DNA from: Anodontia alba
Taxonomy: Eukaryota > Mollusca > Bivalvia > Lucinida > Lucinidae
Length of the DNA: 64,000 nucleotides
Direction of reading: 5' to 3'
Assembly: GCA_964016985.1 (NCBI GenBank)
Contig: OZ024827.1
Span: 78,443,835 to 78,507,834, forward strand
How positions within the stretch are numbered: the first letter of the stretch is position 1; each line of letters starts with the position of its first letter. Below are positions 62,603 through 64,000 of this stretch, piece after piece. The notes beneath the pieces are model-generated. The model ran no database searches. It saw only the letters and a list, made by a program, of their open reading frames with translations, and had not been told where the DNA came from. A program made the translations under genes and the position numbers.

Positions 62603-62877
62603 CATCACGAAAACATGCCTATATGATATTGACCCCCTTAAAGCCCACTTTATATAGTAAAACGGGTTTACGGGGGTATACGTTATTTTTTCTTATTTCT
62701 ACTCAAAACATAGATTGTGGGTACTCGTTAGAACTGCCTCACCAAGGCGGTTCTAACGAGTACCACAATCTATGTTTTGAGCAGAAATATGAAATATATC
62801 CGAGATTTTTATCTGAAAATTTTCAGTTTTTGGAAGTGAAATTTTCTATATATTTGAATAGGCATGTTTTCGTAATG
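62603..62877 (-). mobile_element. MITE-A, full copy
   Basis: CATCACGAAAACATGCCTAT to GGCATGTTTTCGTAATG; hairpin CCTCACCAAGG with one mismatch. Confidence 0.9.
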
Positions 62878-62944
62878 GTTACCTCCCCTTTAATTATATA
62901 GAAAAGAAGAGTATCTTTAAATCATACTTGAGACAAGAGAGTCC

Positions 62945-63456
62945 AGGCTCCGAGGTTATAAATCTTTTTCAGGCTCAACTCAGCTGAGCATGATATTAGT
63001 CCTGCTAATAAATCTCAAATTACTACCAATTGCGATTTTTCCTTGCTAAACATAGTTGAGCATGAAAATATATCTGCTAATAAATATAAAAATGCCAACT
63101 ATTGTTGGCATTTTCATATTTATTAGCAGAGAAAATTTCATGCTCAACCGAAAGGAGCATGAAAAATCACTAACGCCTCGGGGCCTAATCTGTCTGAGAT
63201 CTATTGTGCCAAATGATCAGGCCCCGAGGGTATAAAACTTTTTTCATGTTCAACTCGGCTGAGCATGAAATTTTCTCTGCTAATAAATATAAAAATGCCA
63301 ACAATAGTTGGCATTTTCATATTTATTAGCAGAGAAATTTTCATACTCAGCTATGTTTAGCAAGAATGAATTTGCAATTGTTAGTAATTTGAGAGTTATT
63401 AGCAGGACAAATAGTATGCTCAGCTGAGCATGAAAAAGTTTTATAACCGCGGGACC
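62945..63456. mobile_element. Compound palindromic element
   Basis: The outer arms (CGAGGTTATAAATCTTTTTC, CTCAGCTGAGCATGATATTA / GTATGCTCAGCTGAGC, AAAAAGTTTTATAACCGCG) enclose two internal hairpins, each with ATTTATTAGCAGAG stems and a GCCAACTATTGTTGGC or GCCAACAATAGTTGGC centre (about 63090 and 63305). A GGGGCCTAA.../ATCAGGCCCCGAGG pair lies between them. Confidence 0.8.
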
Positions 63457-64000
63457 AGCACTCTGTTGCTTGCTTTCGGAATCAGTGGATACTGTAGAAT
63501 ATATCGATGACGTAAAGAGTACCTAATACCAAGGTGTGGAAATACCATGCCCGACGTCCAACGTCTAGTTTCCCTCAGGACAAGTAAAACTTTCAATTAA
63601 CTTGTCCTAGGACAAGGACTTCATAGTTCTGGCTAAGACGAGTATCTAGGTTATGAGATATATGTTTTGTTTTTATTTCTCAAAACTAAAAACATATGCT
63701 ATGGATACTCATTAGAAGCGCTTCACAACATATGTTTTCTTCAGGAAATAAGAAACCTGCCAATTTTCGGGCAAACCAAATTTTTGTTTGACATGTTGAT
63801 TTTAACTCTTTACTTGTTCATGGACAAGTAATAAAACTTGATAATTCTACAACCCTAATTCTACAACTCTGTCTAAGACGGTTCTTTATTGTTCGCATAT
63901 GGTATATGGCCCCTTTTGTTAAATTTATATCTTCGTAGTTTTTCTGTTTTTTTTTTTTTGTTTTTTTTTTTTTGTTTTGTTTTTTTCTATAATGGGGAAC
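63457..64000. other. No gene; module-B hairpin and poly(T) tracts
   Basis: Short hairpin AAACATATGCTATGGATACTC...GAAGCGCTTCACAACATATG at about 63685-63740; T runs at 63945-63985. Confidence 0.5.

Overview
The window is nuclear DNA from an animal, most likely a heterodont bivalve mollusc. The evidence is interrupted genes with GT-AG introns, extracellular VWA/TSP1 domains, mariner transposons, tRNA-derived SINEs, a LINE fragment and a very high density of short palindromic DNA elements (MITEs). The species cannot be fixed from the sequence alone. There is no operon structure, CRISPR array or other prokaryotic feature.

Coding layout. (1) Positions 136-348 carry the last coding exon of a gene entering from the left, probably an SLC6-type transporter tail. 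(2) Gene 1 (7205-15091, +) is a three-exon gene: signal peptide, one VWA domain, one TSP1 domain, stop. The complete model is 271 aa. (3) A gene-free, repeat-filled block runs from about 15.1 to 36.0 kb. (4) Gene 2 (36083 to beyond the right edge, +) is a larger paralogue: signal peptide, VWA-1, TSP1, Thr/Pro linker, VWA-2 (three exons), short Thr/Pro linker, VWA-3 (two exons). It is open at the 3' end in phase 1. All domain-boundary introns in both genes are phase 1, as in modular extracellular proteins. The products are probably secreted matrix or adhesion proteins (matrilin-like or shell/byssus-matrix-like); the exact role is not visible. Gene 1 has lost key residues of the VWA metal site, while all three VWA domains of gene 2 keep it.

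Mobile DNA. Two mariner elements lie between gene 2 exons 1 and 2: 37265-38524, badly decayed, and 40538-41897, full length with intact ends but frameshifted. A LINE 3' end (60562-61430, -) carries a terminal C2H2 finger. Four SINE copies are recognised, two with exact target-site duplications. At least ten MITE families are present. The commonest (here MITE-A, 22 full or partial copies) has ends like CATTACGAAAACA and a central hairpin with stem GTTAGAACCGCCTC. Others include three pogo-like families (CAGT ends, TA duplications), and families named here D (GCAAACAGTGTAGAC hairpin), E (GATCAG/TGCGCA hairpins), F (ATGCAAATTGTC hairpin), G (GCCCAGTTGTTCAAA ends), J (CAACGTC hairpin) and K (GGAAAGAATTTGCTC hairpin). 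Six minisatellites of various unit lengths are present.

The main points of interest are the reuse of one hairpin module inside elements with unrelated ends, palindromic elements sitting within tens of bases of several splice acceptors, a phase-symmetric TSP1 exon bracketed by near-identical direct repeats, a minisatellite grown from one arm of a palindrome, and sequence conversion between MITE copies.
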